Shown here: piece after piece, positions 23,232 to 34,800 of the stretch
Layout: each line of letters begins with the position of its first letter
Numbering within the stretch: the first letter of the stretch is position 1
From: Piezodorus guildinii
Taxonomy: Eukaryota; Arthropoda; Insecta; Hemiptera; Pentatomidae
Length of the DNA stretch: 64,000 nt
Direction of reading: 5' to 3'
NCBI GenBank assembly: GCA_023052935.1
Contig: CM041297.1
Span: 110,475,563 to 110,539,562, forward strand
Notes under the pieces: model-generated
What the model was told of the DNA's origin: nothing
Database searches by the model: none
What the model saw: only the letters and a program-made list of their open reading frames with translations
Translations under genes and position numbers: made by a program

Positions 23232-23239
23232 TTTCAGTT

Positions 23240-24370
23240 TGGAAATTGTTTAAAAAAAAGAAAAGAAAAAAAAACTTTGTTTTTATTTTGTTTGTAATGA
23301 AATTTGAAATATGAAATTATTCATTTCTGGATCCATTAGTTTATTTATTATCCAGATGTCGGTCACGAGACATCTGTTCGTCTGTGTTTATATTCTTTGG
23401 AACTGTGTTCCTGAGTAAACATTTTCAAGAGTCAATATTTTCCAGGGTCGTTAAGATTAACCTGTAGAGAGACTTGGTTGACCACTAATAACTGCTCGTA
23501 TCGTAAATAACCTAAGAAATAACCTGTAAATCTAAAGAAATATTTACGCCTGCCTCTGTTTCTTCTCCCTTACAAAAATAAAGGAAATAAATTTAAATCA
23601 AAGATAATGATTATTGTAGACAGTATAACATTACCAATCCTGGGTAAATCCCTTGATATATACCATCTTTATTTTATTATATATCTTTTTAAATATTGTT
23701 TCACATATGTTTATTATGAATTTTTCGTTTTGCTTCATCTACCGGTGACAAAATTTGACAAATCATTTCTAACGTCTCGGCTGCAATAGTTTAAAGTATT
23801 TTTATAACGTTTTGTGGTGTCTTAAAAAATCTGTTTCTAAAATATTATTTTCTCGTCATAATTTTCTTTTATCATTGTCATTTACTTCTTATCGGTAATA
23901 TCTTCTTTCTTCGTTTCTAAACAATATCTTATTATCCTAATAAACATACTTCTTGGAGTAAAATTATAATTTTTTTTATCATGACCCAAGCTTTAAGTAT
24001 AACCTGTGTTTTCAACCAAAGAGATAACGTAGTAAAAAGTAATTACTGCCCAAACATTCTTTACCAATCTTTCAAAATAACTGTTTTTAGTATTTCTGAG
24101 GAAGCTGTTAAAGCCGTCAGAATTCCCTAATGTCCATAATCAGGATGAGCGTCAAATATTGCGAAAACGCACTTTGGGGTTATATGAAGTTGTATAGTTA
24201 AAAGTTCTTTTTTTCATAATGATCCCAGAATAACAAAATGACTTGTAATATAAGATGATATAGTGTTTAATTAGCAGTAGTCACTAAAGTCAATTCCATT
24301 AGAAACATCTTACTACTCCCAAAACACCTTAAACTTACTTTAAGTGGATATTTACTTTACGAAATTGTTA
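23240..24370. other. no gene recognised
   Basis: Sequence upstream of the putative gene. It starts with A-rich runs (23253-23275), then AT-rich unique-looking DNA. No promoter motif could be assigned with confidence. Confidence 0.4.
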
Positions 24371-24405
24371 TTCTTGAGGGACATAGTCCCAGAATAATTA
24401 TTTTA
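24371..24405 (+). repeat. LINE family C terminal hairpin, isolated fragment
   Basis: TTCTTGAGGGACATAGTCCC then AGAATAAT (hairpin 24378-24390). Only the extreme 3' end is recognisable. Confidence 0.5.
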
Positions 24406-24639
24406 ATAATTATTATTACTAAACCAAAAAAGGCTGGGGTGATAAGGGAGAAGAGCCTCTTCTAAGAAACCTGCGATCTTCTATTGCTTAGGGTTTTATT
24501 TTATTTTTTTATTTTTTCTTAGGTCTCTTGTATATTGAACTCGTGTCTCTGAAGGTTTATTTTGTTTTATAGTTTTATATTTCGTAAACATTTATCTATA
24601 TATTCGGATATTAAATACTGTTATTGATGAAATTACGAT

Positions 24640-24706
24640 TTTCAGGGCTTGGTTTTTTTGGTTTTTGTTTTATTTATTGGCACAAAAATCTTGGTCATCA
24701 GTGCCA
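24640..24706 (-). repeat. LINE 3' terminus (family D), minus
   Basis: The minus strand reads TTGGCACTGATGACCAAGAT then TTTTGTGCCAATAAATAAAA: a GGCAC/GTGCC stem around a TGATGACC loop, then an A-rich tail. It is the counterpart of 20796-20850. Confidence 0.55.
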
Positions 24707-25489
24707 GATACACTCAGTATAAGATACACTTAGATATATAATACCTAACTCACTATAAGATACAAGTTTTTTTTAAAAACAGACAATTAATTCAGTTAAT
24801 TAATTCAGGGCTTGGTAATTTTGTTAGTTGTACTAATATATCCTTTTAAGCACTCAGAGATCTTATTTTAAGTTTTATTAAATTTTAGAGGATTAATCAT
24901 ACGTTGATGGCTGACAAATGTATCAATGCCCGGACAGGTACTGAAGAGGTGTAGGATCGAAACCGGCCAAATAGGTTCTTTTATATTTGATGACTTCAGG
25001 GAATAAATCTCTATAATCTTATTATTGCAAGTCGCTTGTTGATCCTTAAAATTCCTTCATTGCTATTTTCCTCAACTCTGCAGAACTTGGTTTTGGGGAT
25101 TTACCGAGTATATGTGTATATATTTTTCTCTCTCCGCAGAATTTGGGCACCTTAGGCGGCTCGTTCCTATCTGTAATTATTTTTTATTTTATTTCAAACT
25201 TGATAATTTTATTTGCATCTGTCGGAAATCATACATCAAGGAAATGTGTCATTTTTCATAAACATGGCATGTGTAGGCTTGAAGGAGACAGCACCCAATG
25301 ATGCCTTCTCCTGACATTCAAAAATAAACTATTTTTTTTGGGCTAGGAGGTCCCTCATCCAACTCCTCTTCAATCTACGCCGTTATGTATGTCAGTTGTA
25401 GCCATGTTTTGCATAAGTTTTTTTTTTGTGTCCATTTAGTTTGTCGTGAAATCGTTTGTAGGTCAATCGAATGTGTTTGGAATACGTAA
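24707..25489. other. no gene recognised
   Basis: AT-rich with a few less AT-rich patches (24900-24960, 25250-25390). No convincing frame. Confidence 0.4.
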
Positions 25490-25660
25490 TCAGTTTAAAG
25501 GGTATCGTTCGAAACATACGTTGGAGAGTTCATTGCTAGTCTTAAAAATTTGGATCGAAAGGTTTGTTCTTTTGGAATATGTGACTTCATAGCTTCTTAA
25601 TCGTTTGTCAAACATAAGTCCTGTAGTTGTAGATGTTTGTTAGATTGTGTTATCGGGTAA
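25490..25660 (-). pseudogene. possible decayed LINE reverse transcriptase fragment
   Basis: The minus strand reads GLMFDKRLR, then KRTNLSIQIFKTSNELSNV, resembling the thumb region of I/Jockey-type RT (family pattern LGLIFDxxLxW then a KxxxRLNLLKxLS block). Only this short block is visible and it is weak. Confidence 0.35.
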
Positions 25661-25979
25661 TTATTGCTATGTTTTTGACCGGCTGCTTTTCTAAGGCAGC
25701 GGTAGCTTCAAAAACTAGCTTAATTACTATATTTAGTCAATATATAAACTATATTTAATGATACCATGGACCTCCTTTCCAAAGGTATCGTGTTTACCAA
25801 TCCAATAGGTGGCATGCAGGGTAAGATTAAAGTAAACAAGATTCAATTAATACATTACTATAATTATTAATTTACACACATAAGTTATATTAACCCATTG
25901 CCTAGAACTCTGATTGAGAATACTGAGGAACATTTTACTACCTTTGCCATACAATATTACAAATAACAATATACCTTTG

Positions 25980-26360
25980 AAACACTTAACTGGCTGGCGA
26001 ATGTGAAATCAGTCTTAGGTCCCCTTTCTTGGCATCATCCTCCAGCTGCTCACAGAACCCCGACGGCCACCTCCTCTTCTTGTAGGTGGAACCCGACTCA
26101 CTCTTCTTGAGGATCAAACTTGACTACACTCCTGGTTCGAATAAGACTGCCCTACGAATCTTCTCTCCCATCCTCGTCACCTCGGGTGGGCTGACATGGG
26201 ATGTACCCCGGTTGGCGGTACAGTCCTTGTGATCTTATTTTTATCTTTTGACCACCCTTAATATTCTTGTTGACCTCCGCTGGGGGGGAAACTACCAGAG
26301 GTTTCTGGTACCGCTGGGGGGCCCATACCGATGGGAAATCTAGGGGGATAGGTAAACACC
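25980..26360 (-). other. GC-rich island with coding-like minus-strand frame
   Basis: Markedly GC-richer than its surroundings. On the minus strand a frame reads MGEKIRRAVLFEPGV, one stop, then SSLILKKSESGSTYKKRRW and PSGFCEQLEDDAKKGDLR before a stop. It could be a decayed retroelement ORF1, a broken host exon or a chance frame. I do not recognise it. Confidence 0.3.
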
Positions 26361-26994
26361 TTTTGATGTTTTGCCGACAAAGGTTCGTTATCGTTAATTG
26401 ATTAATATTAAAATTATTTAATTATGAACTCCCCTCAGTATCCTCAATACATTACATTATCTATATGAACTGGAAGGCAGGTTCCGCGTCTAAGGGTCAA
26501 TGTAATATGTTGTAATTTTTCATGGCTAATTTTTAACGTCTGTTTTAAGTCATACATGTATATTGAGTACAGAATTGGACCCAGGATAGAACGTTAGGTT
26601 GGGACGTCTTTACAACAAAAGGATTCATATTCATATGGAAGTATAAATAATAATAATTAGTTTAGCAATACCATAGAAGTGGGGATAAGTTTAAGTACAA
26701 ATTCCGGTACGTTTATCTGGAGTATCTCACTTTTTAATGTCTACCTCTCTCTAGAGTTAAAGATTATAAGGACTTATAAGAAAAATGTATTTGTTTTTAT
26801 TTTGCCTTTTTGCGGGATTAAAAGTTTTCTGTAATACTTTCTTCCTCGCCGTTTTAAGATTTTGCGTCCTTCTATAGGAAGTACAGACTTTTGAATCTTG
26901 AAGATCGTTTTAGGGCTAAATTTTTGCCTCCTTCACCTGAAGTGTTGATATTTTCGATTTTGAGTTTTATTTTGTTTTCGACATGTGCTACTAA

Positions 26995-26999
<5 letters not shown>

Positions 27000-27028
<29 letters not shown>
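27000..27028. repeat. poly(T) tract
   Basis: About 29 T residues. It could be the poly(A) end of a minus-strand retroposed copy, but no such copy is recognisable beside it. Confidence 0.9.
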
Positions 27029-27029
<1 letters not shown>

Positions 27030-27194
27030 TACATTATCATCCTATATTAATAAATTTATAATGAACTGATAATTTATATTATAATTCAATTAATTAAAAA
27101 ATATTTAATTTATGTATATATTAAATCTGTAGTATTGTATAACTTTAAAATACTGCACCGAAATTAATTTTGTATTGTATTATAGATAGGATAA

Positions 27195-28050
27195 AACCCA
27201 AATTGTGCGCTTCAGTGATTTATTGAGCTCTTAACGTTTCCTGTAGAACGTATACACAACACATCCCATCGGGATTCTCATTATGAAATTCGTTTTTATG
27301 CTTAATTGGTCAAATCGATCAATTTTATTTGTTTGGATCCCAAGTCACGTAGAAATACATACCAATTGCCAAGCAGATGAGGCGGCGAAAGCGGCGTCAC
27401 TGATTCCTCCATCGGATTGCTTAGACACTCCACATAATGATCTCTATAGTCTTATCAAATTATTAATCATGGACAAATGGCTGCTTATTTGACCCAAAAA
27501 AGGGATAACAAACTCGAAGAAAGGAAGTCTTAATAACAAGACTCAGGATAGGACACTCACGACCAACGCACCAACATTTACTGACTAGAACACCAAGACC
27601 TTATTGTGAACAGTGTAACGTACCTATTACCATAAAACACTTACTGACTGACTGCTGGGAAGTGATAGGTGTCGACCTTCCATATCATTTAAATACTTTA
27701 TTAAATGGCAACAGTACATACATCCCAAATTTATTTAATCATTTAACCAAAAGAAATAAATTATATGAATCTATCTAAAGCTCTCCAATTATACTTATTA
27801 TTTTTTCATGAATAATTTATACTTATTATTTTGAATTTTTTTCCTGTATTATTTTTATTGCCATTAAATTATATTTGTCACTCCATTATATTAGCCTTCT
27901 CCATATGCCTACCTACCTTTCATACATCTACCTTCTCAATCTATCTAACTATGAACTGTTATTAGTAATATCTTTGAATTAGCAATATTTTACGTCGGCA
28001 AACATCACCATTGCTGTGGATTGCCTTTATTTAAAATAAAGATAAAGATA
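27195..28050 (+). mobile_element. decayed I-like LINE: RNase H domain and C-terminus
   Basis: An RNase H domain remnant: TTHPIGILIMKFVFMLN then ILFVWIPSHVEIHTNCQADE and AAKAASLI (family VWIPSHVGIxGNExADxxAK, the last catalytic block). After a frame change come TRLRIGHSRPTHQHLLTRTP, RPYCEQCNVPITIKHLLTDC, the usual Cys-rich tail of I/Loa-type LINEs. Stops interrupt the N-terminal part. The 3' end is about 28050, after ATTGCCTTTATTTAAAATAAAG. Known role: RNase H helps remove template RNA in this LINE group. Confidence 0.75.
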
Positions 28051-28506
28051 ATTTCTTATTGCTTAAATTCTGGGTAATTGATGTTACTTTTCGTTGGATA
28101 GATACGATTCATCAGCCAGATGGAATTATCATTTACCTTCTTTTTTTTTTTTAATCATGAAAAAGCATCCAATCTTCTCAGGATGACAGTGAATAGGGAA
28201 AAAGAAAAAGTTTCATTTCACGTGGAAATTTCTCATTCCCCAGAAAGTCGGGTGGGCGGGTTGTATTGTAATTGTCGGTATGTATTACCACGGAGAGATT
28301 TGTTGAGGCTTGTATCTTTTTCATTAAAAAAAGGTCATTGCGTCCTAGGTATTCACATTTTTTTTCCCCCGGTTTATGTTAGTCAAATTTGGTATTTTCA
28401 ATTTTCATGTTCTTTAAATTAGTTTGAAGTTGAATAGCTACCCCAACCCTTATTTACGTGTAAGATCCAAAATCGTTTCCAAGCAAAGAAAATCGTTTCC
28501 ATTTTC
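28051..28506. other. no gene recognised
   Basis: AT-rich; the 100-codon frame at 28120-28422 has no domain and begins in a T run. Confidence 0.4.
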
Positions 28507-28806
28507 GCCTAAATATTTGTTTGTTGTTTATTCGTTTAACGTCACTTTATGCTACTATGACTATTCGGACGATACTACAGTGGGGGTCCTAAATTTTGCC
28601 TACCCAGGTTTTATTAGGATAGGGATCTTTAACGAGTACCTGACATCGTACAGGCTCGGGACCACCTTTTAACGTCCCCTTCGAAGGACGGCATAACTAA
28701 GGATTTTTTACTCCCATTAAAAAATCCTAGGGCCACCCGCAGGTTTGAACCCGCGACCTTTGGCATAGAAAGCTGTTATGCTAGCAACTACGCTATGGGT
28801 GACCCC
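28507..28806 (-). repeat. tRNA-derived SINE S1, full length
   Basis: One of the best S1 copies, about 300 bp on the minus strand. Head complement GCTATGGGTGACCCC at the right edge, B-box complement GTTTGAACCCGCGACC, all body blocks, and tail complement TTTATTCGTTTAACGTCAC at the left. Open frames crossing it are not genes. Confidence 0.9.
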
Positions 28807-28837
28807 GCCTAAATATTTTATTTAGTACCATTCAATT

Positions 28838-29643
28838 TTTACTTTCACTTACTATATATAGTAAGGGAAAGTATTGCGATCGTGAAAATTTTCGAATTCA
28901 TGTTTTCAACGGAAATACACATTTTAGGGTCCCCTGAGTCCAAATAACCAAGTCCCGCAAAAAGGTCTGTGTGTGTGTGTGTGGTAACTCCCGAGCGGAA
29001 ACGGTAAGTCCTATGAAACTGAAATTTCATATTTAAGAAAATTTACGCCCGAGACGTTACAAAACTTTTTAATCAAAATGAGCTTACCAGAAGAGGCACT
29101 TTATACCATGCGTTTTGCACCTTTTTTCGATTTTCTCGAAAACGGTTCCGACGATTTTGATAAAACTTGCTATATCGATGTAAAATTTAATGGGCTTTCA
29201 GATCATGCAGGTTTCATTCGGATTAAAATGGTCTGACAGGGCTTAAATGCCGATATTTCAAAATTTCTTCCTCCCAAGTACTTTTAATTTTGATAACGAA
29301 TTCGATATTCAACTAATGGAGATAACTGTAAAAATATGTTTTTGTTGTATTTTTAACTTAAGAACAGTAATATACATGTATATTATCTTAAAAAGTAGAA
29401 AAAATATTATCTTAGACATACTATTGTAAACGTTAACGGAGAGTGATGAAAAGCTGATAAAACAAACTGCTTGTTGTGGATAATAATAAAATAGATTATT
29501 TAATAAAACACATGTTTCTTTTAAAATCCGATGTAAATAATTCTTTAACAGTTTATTTTATTTTCTAAATTTGTTTTGAAAATTCTCAAATTGATATTAA
29601 TAACATAGTAAGTGAAAGTCGCGTGCTGCGCGCACCAGGTTTT
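28838..29643 (+). repeat. repeat X copy 4, full length (~806 bp)
   Basis: Its 5' end forms a near-perfect 32-bp palindrome (28841-28872; ACTTTCACTTACTATATATA, then GTAAGGGAAAGT). Its 3' end is ATAGTAAGTGAAAGTCGCGT then GCTGCGCGCACCAGG. The 15 bases ACTTTCACTTACTAT at the 5' end are the exact inverse of ATAGTAAGTGAAAGT at the 3' end. It contains a TG-rich microsatellite near 28970. Confidence 0.9.
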
Positions 29644-29793
29644 TAACTCTTATTAGAATATTACTCTCACCTCCCAAACTTAAAATAAAATTAGAGATGT
29701 CCAATATTTTATGGATGTGTAAGTAATTTTTCGATTAATCGGACGTTGATTTTGTTCTAGTAATAACTTTTTTACAACTATTTAAACAATTAC

Positions 29794-29850
29794 TAGATGG
29801 CGGTCAGTGAATGAAACAATTAAGTAGTTCAACCATTTATTGTGATTTAT
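29794..29850 (-). repeat. Penelope-type family B, terminal fragment
   Basis: GGCGGTCAGTGAATGAAACA followed by ATTAAGTAGTTCAACC aligns with the left arm of the palindromic element at 30314-30629. The first codons of the open frame at 29811 come from this fragment, so that frame is a chimera with the LINE beside it. Confidence 0.65.
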
Positions 29851-29854
29851 TTAC

Positions 29855-30968
29855 CATCGAGTTGAGACTGGAAAGACTTATGAAATGTTTCATTAGATTC
29901 ATCTTCGGAGTCCCTAGGCGCTCTGGCCTCTCTCACAGGTATGTCGAGTTGAAGTGGCTCAATCCAGTTTCCCGGCGACAGTATTTTCTGGGAGTTTTCC
30001 TATTCCCTACTTTCAATACCATAAATCCATCCTACATTCTTGACCTACTCATCTCTTGTTCATCGGTTCATTCGTTTAATACAAGATTCCAGACCACTAA
30101 CATCTATTTTCCTTTTCATCGTACATCATCCTTTAAAAAGTCATTTAGTTTGCGTGCCACATCGTTTTTGAATTCTATACCTACCTACACAGGCAAAGCA
30201 TCTTATCTAACCTCATTTAAAAACAAACTATTCCTTCATCTTCTCAACCATCCATCTTCCGATTGATTGCAAAAAAAATGTTAGAATAATGGTCATATTC
30301 CATTCTAAAATATCCTGAAGGAATTAGTCCGGGTGGCGGTCATTAAATGAAACAACTGAATAGTTTCAACTATTTTATTGTTTGCCAACGTTTTGACCCC
30401 CATTGTGGGTCATCATCAGGGCGTCTGGTAGGCGAGTGGAAACTGGTTTTCCAGTTTCTAATTTCCATCAGTTTCCACTCGCCTACCAGACGCCCTGATG
30501 ATGACCCACAATGGGGGTCGAAACGTTGGCAAACAATAAAATAGTTGAAACTATTCAGTTGTTTCATTTAATGACCGCAACCCGGACTAATTCCTTCAGT
30601 AATTCTCAACGGTCAACTAATTATATCCACCATTCTAAAATATGTAAACAGTATTAAAAAAAACACTACAAATATGTAAACAATTTTTTATTTATTTGTT
30701 TTTCTTTTCTTTCTTTTGGTTTTTCTCTATGATCTTATTATACCATAAGAAGCGCAATTATATCTCTTCACATACATACATAAGATATATAATTATAAAC
30801 ATATATATACTAAGTAGTCGTATTTACTTTTTTTCTTATAAATAATATAAGTATATCTTAAGTTTGTATTTCTTTTATGTTTTGGTTTCTGTGCCAGGCC
30901 CAAGTCCCATTTTCTGTACTTTTATGTTATTCTTAGGAGACTGAAGGTCTCAGAATAAAATTTACTTT
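29855..30968 (+). mobile_element. LINE family C, 3' part, interrupted by a palindromic element
   Basis: Broken coding end (LERLMKCFIRFIFGVPRRS, VELKWLNPVSRRQYFLGVFL, NTRFQTTNIYFPFHRTSSFK) to a stop at 30264-30266, then a UTR ending with hairpin GAGACTGAAGGTCTC (30938-30952), AGAATAAAA. The Penelope-type element 30314-30629 sits in the UTR between 14-bp direct repeats. The copy has no RT palm and is inactive. Confidence 0.8.
30314..30629. mobile_element. palindromic Penelope-type terminal-repeat element (family B)
   Basis: A 316-bp insertion flanked by the 14-bp direct repeat CCATTCTAAAATAT (30300-30313 and 30630-30643). Two ~131-bp inverted arms (30315-30445 and 30469-30599) surround a 23-base centre; I saw only two mismatches. 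A tail with ACGGTCAACTAATTATATCC lies outside the right arm. The right arm has a complete hammerhead-like set: CTGATGA (30495-30501), a GACCC/GGGTC stem, GAAA (30520-30523), ACGTT and stem I bases GCC/GGC. In the left arm, read on the minus strand, the conserved G before AAA is A. Head-to-head terminal repeats and ribozyme motifs are known for Penelope-like elements; no RT or GIY-YIG coding is present. Confidence 0.75.
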
Positions 30969-31667
30969 TCTTCCTTTCCTTCGTTTATTTAAACAATTTA
31001 TTTAATTGTATTATTTTATTTTATTTAAACAATCATATATCATTCCACTACAGAATGTTGGTGAATCGGAGGCACTCTCTAAAGAGAGAAGCCACACGAC
31101 ATTAATAGCAGTTTCGAAATCAACACTGCACTATTAAGGTGCTAAATCACATTTAAACTCTATAACTTTGCCGATTTTTTCCACGGGAAGGATCGGGCTC
31201 TAGGACTTATTACTCCCAGCGGAGCGATTCACAGACCTAACGTAATGGTAACAAGGAAATCCACTCAGCCTTACTTGGGCTTCGACATCTCAACCACCGC
31301 CTCTCTCCCTATTTTACAAACGAATGGCCCGCGCGTTTTTAACACTTTCCAAGAGGTTCGGTAAGTTATCGATTTCAGCGTTATAGGTTTATCACATTAA
31401 GGGTACCAAGAAAGAAAATCATTCTAAATTAAGATAAGTATAATTAAAATATATTAGGAATTTCGAAAGCCAGTATATAGCCTCTAAAATACCATTCTAC
31501 CAACCAAACCTATGCAGGAATGTGTGTAGAGGTTATGGAGTAAGAATTTATCTCTATTCATAACCTATTCATATTGGGTTTTAAAATAAGTTCTTAGCGT
31601 TTTTAAATATTTCAATTTAATCCTCTCTGTGCTTATAATTTCAATAATGTTTACATATTCTAAAAAT
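30969..31667. other. no gene recognised
   Basis: AT-rich start, then a GC-balanced segment (31030-31330) that matches nothing else here and has no long frame. Confidence 0.4.
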
Positions 31668-32060
31668 CTGGTGCGCTGCAACACACGACTTACACTTACC
31701 TCCGTTGTTAAAATCAAATAAAGAATTTTTAAATACATTTAAAGATACAAATAAATTGTCAAAGAATTAATTATTTTGAATTTCAATAGAAACATCCATG
31801 TATGGCTCACGTAGCCGATCTGGAAATAAAGAAATACATACATACAATTAAAAATAGAAATAATCTATTATATTTTTATCTACAACAATCAGTTAGTTTA
31901 GTCGGCTTTAAAATTCGGTGAATTAGATAATATTTTTTTCTAAAATCTTTAGCCATCCAACGGTATACTATACATCTATATTACTACTCTTGTGTTCAAA
32001 AACACAAACATTGCATAAAAAAATATGTTTGCACTATTTTCCTTTAGTTGTTTATCAAAT
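31668..32060 (-). repeat. repeat X copy 5, 3' half only
   Basis: The left edge is the X 3' end complement (CTGGTGCGCTGCAACACACG then ACTTACACTTACCTCCG). It continues through the CAACGGTATACTATACATCT block and fades near 32060. A short insertion-like difference lies at 31800-31850. Confidence 0.75.
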
Positions 32061-32780
32061 TTTCCCACCTTACATATTTATCCGTAAAATTAGGATATGT
32101 TTTAGAACGAGTACGGAATCCTATGACAAAGATAACTAAATATTCCAGCACATCAAACGATTAAGAGAACGCAATGTTGAACCACGACTTCTTTGTTCCC
32201 AGTAAGCATTATTATTAATTGGTCTAAAGGGTAAGTAAGCGCCCGAGATTTTCTGATAATGTCCTACAGCGGTGATCATAAAATCTGGCTTAAGTACGAT
32301 CAATCAAAATCAACATAATGAATATGAATTTAAACGGGATAGGTTTTATGCACCTGAGCTTAGAGAAATGTGGCATTTCCAAACCTTGAAACTTGCTTAT
32401 TTTGTTACCTCAGACCTGTATAATTCGCAAGTTGCCAATGCCTTTTAAATAATACATTCTTCGTAGGCCTATCTTGTATATCGAGATATGGGAAACTGAT
32501 ATTTCAAATTTAATGTCTTAGAATTGTGAGCATTTATTTATGGATTATAATTGTGCAATTGAGCAATCAATAACGGGTTAGATATAGAGGCTGTAGAGGA
32601 AGGGGCGGTGTCAAAATATGAACCACTATCCTTCTTTCCTAGAATAGACACTGATTTAAAAGCATTAATAATTATAATCAATTATAACTATTAATTGAGA
32701 AATAATTAAAATGAATGAAAGAAAGCGGAAATTATTGTTATACACTTTTAATAATACAAATATAACATAAAATTCATGGC
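32061..32780. other. no gene recognised
   Basis: AT-rich DNA with no shared repeat. Confidence 0.4.
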
Positions 32781-33106
32781 AATATAATTATAAAAAAAAA
32801 TTAAAAGAAATAAAACAAAATGAGAAACAGAGAAAAAATGAAAATAAAAAGAAAGATCTATACTGATCTACAATGGCGGTTGATATTCTTGGTTGGTGGC
32901 TCGCTCGCTGCACTTCCAAAAGGTCGCTGTGGCGATGTATATTGTAGGCCGGACCCGGCTGGGTTGGCTTTACCGTCTCGGTATTAAAAATATGCACACT
33001 GCACTGTGTACTAATTAAAGAATGTAGAAGAGGTCTTGCTGAGGCAAAGACTGAGCGATGAGAGAGTGTCGAGTGTGGAACCGACGCTATCAACCATATT
33101 ATTTTT
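32781..33106 (-). other. GC-balanced segment ending in an A-rich tail; retroposed transcript?
   Basis: On the minus strand a GC-balanced stretch (33100 to about 32870) passes into a pyrimidine-rich and then A/T-homopolymer-rich end near 32790. A 101-codon frame spans it but lacks a domain, and its C-terminus is just low-complexity Phe/Ser. It may be a piece of a transcript or an element leader. Confidence 0.25.
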
Positions 33107-33587
33107 TTTTAAACAATTCAATTATGACTGTTGTACAGCTACAATGATGTATTTTATTCTTTTAATTTCAGTTTTAAACAAACTTGAGTCAAAAATTAAA
33201 TGAATAACAATTGAACTTTAATAGGGAAATTTTAAGTTTAGTATGGCTTAAACAGGAGCTAAGTCTCCATTTCTCTCATCAAGATAAATTCTCCAAGCGC
33301 CCTTCTCGGCTTGGATTCCTGTGTCATCGCGAGTAGGAAATTCGCAGTGGAGATGCTCATAAAATAACCAATTCAGCGTACATCGCCCTTAATGCACTAG
33401 TGGACCCCTAAGGGGCTTTGTGCATTGCAGTGTCCCTTCAGCTGCAGAGGCTCCAGCTAAGGGGTTTGCACAGTCGTGCCTTCAACTAGTCCTTTTGTGT
33501 CAGTTTTCTTTTGTATCTGTGTTTTTTTTTACATATGCGTTCATTCTCTAACGATGTAATATTGTGAATTGAGATTTCGTTTTCTAT
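33107..33587. other. no gene recognised
   Basis: 33240-33500 is GC-balanced with short internal repeats of AAGGGG..TTTG/CTAAGGGG type (around 33407-33462). Nothing else supported. Confidence 0.4.
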
Positions 33588-34380
33588 TCATTTTTACTTT
33601 TACTTACCTATCTATAATATGTTATATATAGTAAGGAAAAGTATTCCGATCTTGAACATTTCGAATTCGAGTTTTCACCGGAAGTACACGTTTTAAGTTA
33701 CCTGAGTCCAAATGACCAAGTCCCGCAAAAAGGTGTGTGTGTGTGTATTAAATCCAGCGCGTAAACGAAATGTCCTGTGAAACTCAAATTTCTTATTTAA
33801 GACAACTATACGCCCGAGATGTTATAGCAATTCAGCTAACCAGGATAGCCATGTATTTTTTCCTTTTTACGATTTTCTCAAAAAGGCCTCTAACGAATTT
33901 GATTAAACTCTCTATTTCGATGTCAACTTTAATGGGCTTTAATATTATGTAGGTTTCATCCTGATTGAAATAGTCTGACAGGGCTTAAATGCTGATATTT
34001 TAATTTATTTTCTCTAAAATACCTTTAATTTTGTAGATTCTATTCAACTAACTGTATAATATTATTAGCATTGATAAAAAACGGATGTTGAATGAATTCT
34101 ATATCCAACTTAAGAGCAAAAATATTTTGTTTATGCAATTTTTGTGTTTCCAAACATAAAAACAGTAATATTTATGTTTAATATACCGTTGGAAAGCTAA
34201 AGAATTTAGAAAAAAATATCCTATACACAAAATGTAAAAGTTAACGGAGAGTGGTGAAAAGCCGAAAAAAACTATTGAAAAATCTTAATTCTTTAACAAT
34301 TTATTTTTATCTCAAACTGCTATTAAAAATTCTTATATTGATTTTAACAACGGAGGTAAGTGAAAGTCGTGTTGCGAAAC
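33588..34380 (+). repeat. repeat X copy 6, near full length
   Basis: 5' end TTTTTACTTTTACTTACC; 3' end GGAGGTAAGTGAAAGTCGTG. Both ends have the ACC/GGT form of the inverted motif. Landmarks AGTCTGACAGGGCTTAAATG and ATATACCGTTGGAAAGCTAA are present. Confidence 0.9.
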
Positions 34381-34414
34381 TTTGAATTTCTAAATTAAGA
34401 TAAAACGACAGAAT

Positions 34415-34800
34415 TTTTTTTTTTTTTTTTTTTTTTAATTTTCTAGAACTTTGTAAAATCATATATTATGGTTTTAATTAATGTCCCGCGAATTAAACAC
34501 ATTGTTGTGCCACTATTCTTCTTGATCAGAATGTGAGGCTCCTTTAAGAAATTAGACAATTTGAATTATTTATAATTAAAGTTAAATGCGTGTGATAATG
34601 CTCTATCACCAGCACTATATCACATTTTTTGTATTTTACTTTCCTCTCCTCTCGCCCTGTGGCGCGTTCCTAAGGATGTGCTCTACTGTGATTGGTACTT
34701 CATTCAGAAGGAGATTTAAAATATTCCTGAGTATGCCTTTTTCGAGCCAGGTCAGCACCACTTCTTCTTTCAGCGCATCTATAATTTTAAACCGTTTTTA
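34415..34800 (-). other. poly(T) tract and weak LINE-like minus frame
   Basis: A run of about 22 T residues near 34415-34436. To its right the minus strand has a ~50-codon frame (KIIDALKEEVVLTWLEKGIL, then NEVPITVEHILRNAP). PITVEHIL resembles the Cys-rich tail of I-like LINEs (LTVEHIL), but this is one short match. Confidence 0.25.

Noticed and set aside
30347..30567. Two 65-codon frames on opposite strands with identical starts
   Set aside because: They are the two arms of one palindrome, so the identity is an effect of the inverted repeat.
32788..33093. 101-codon minus frame
   Set aside because: No domain; the last third is low-complexity. Kept only as a possible retroposed segment.
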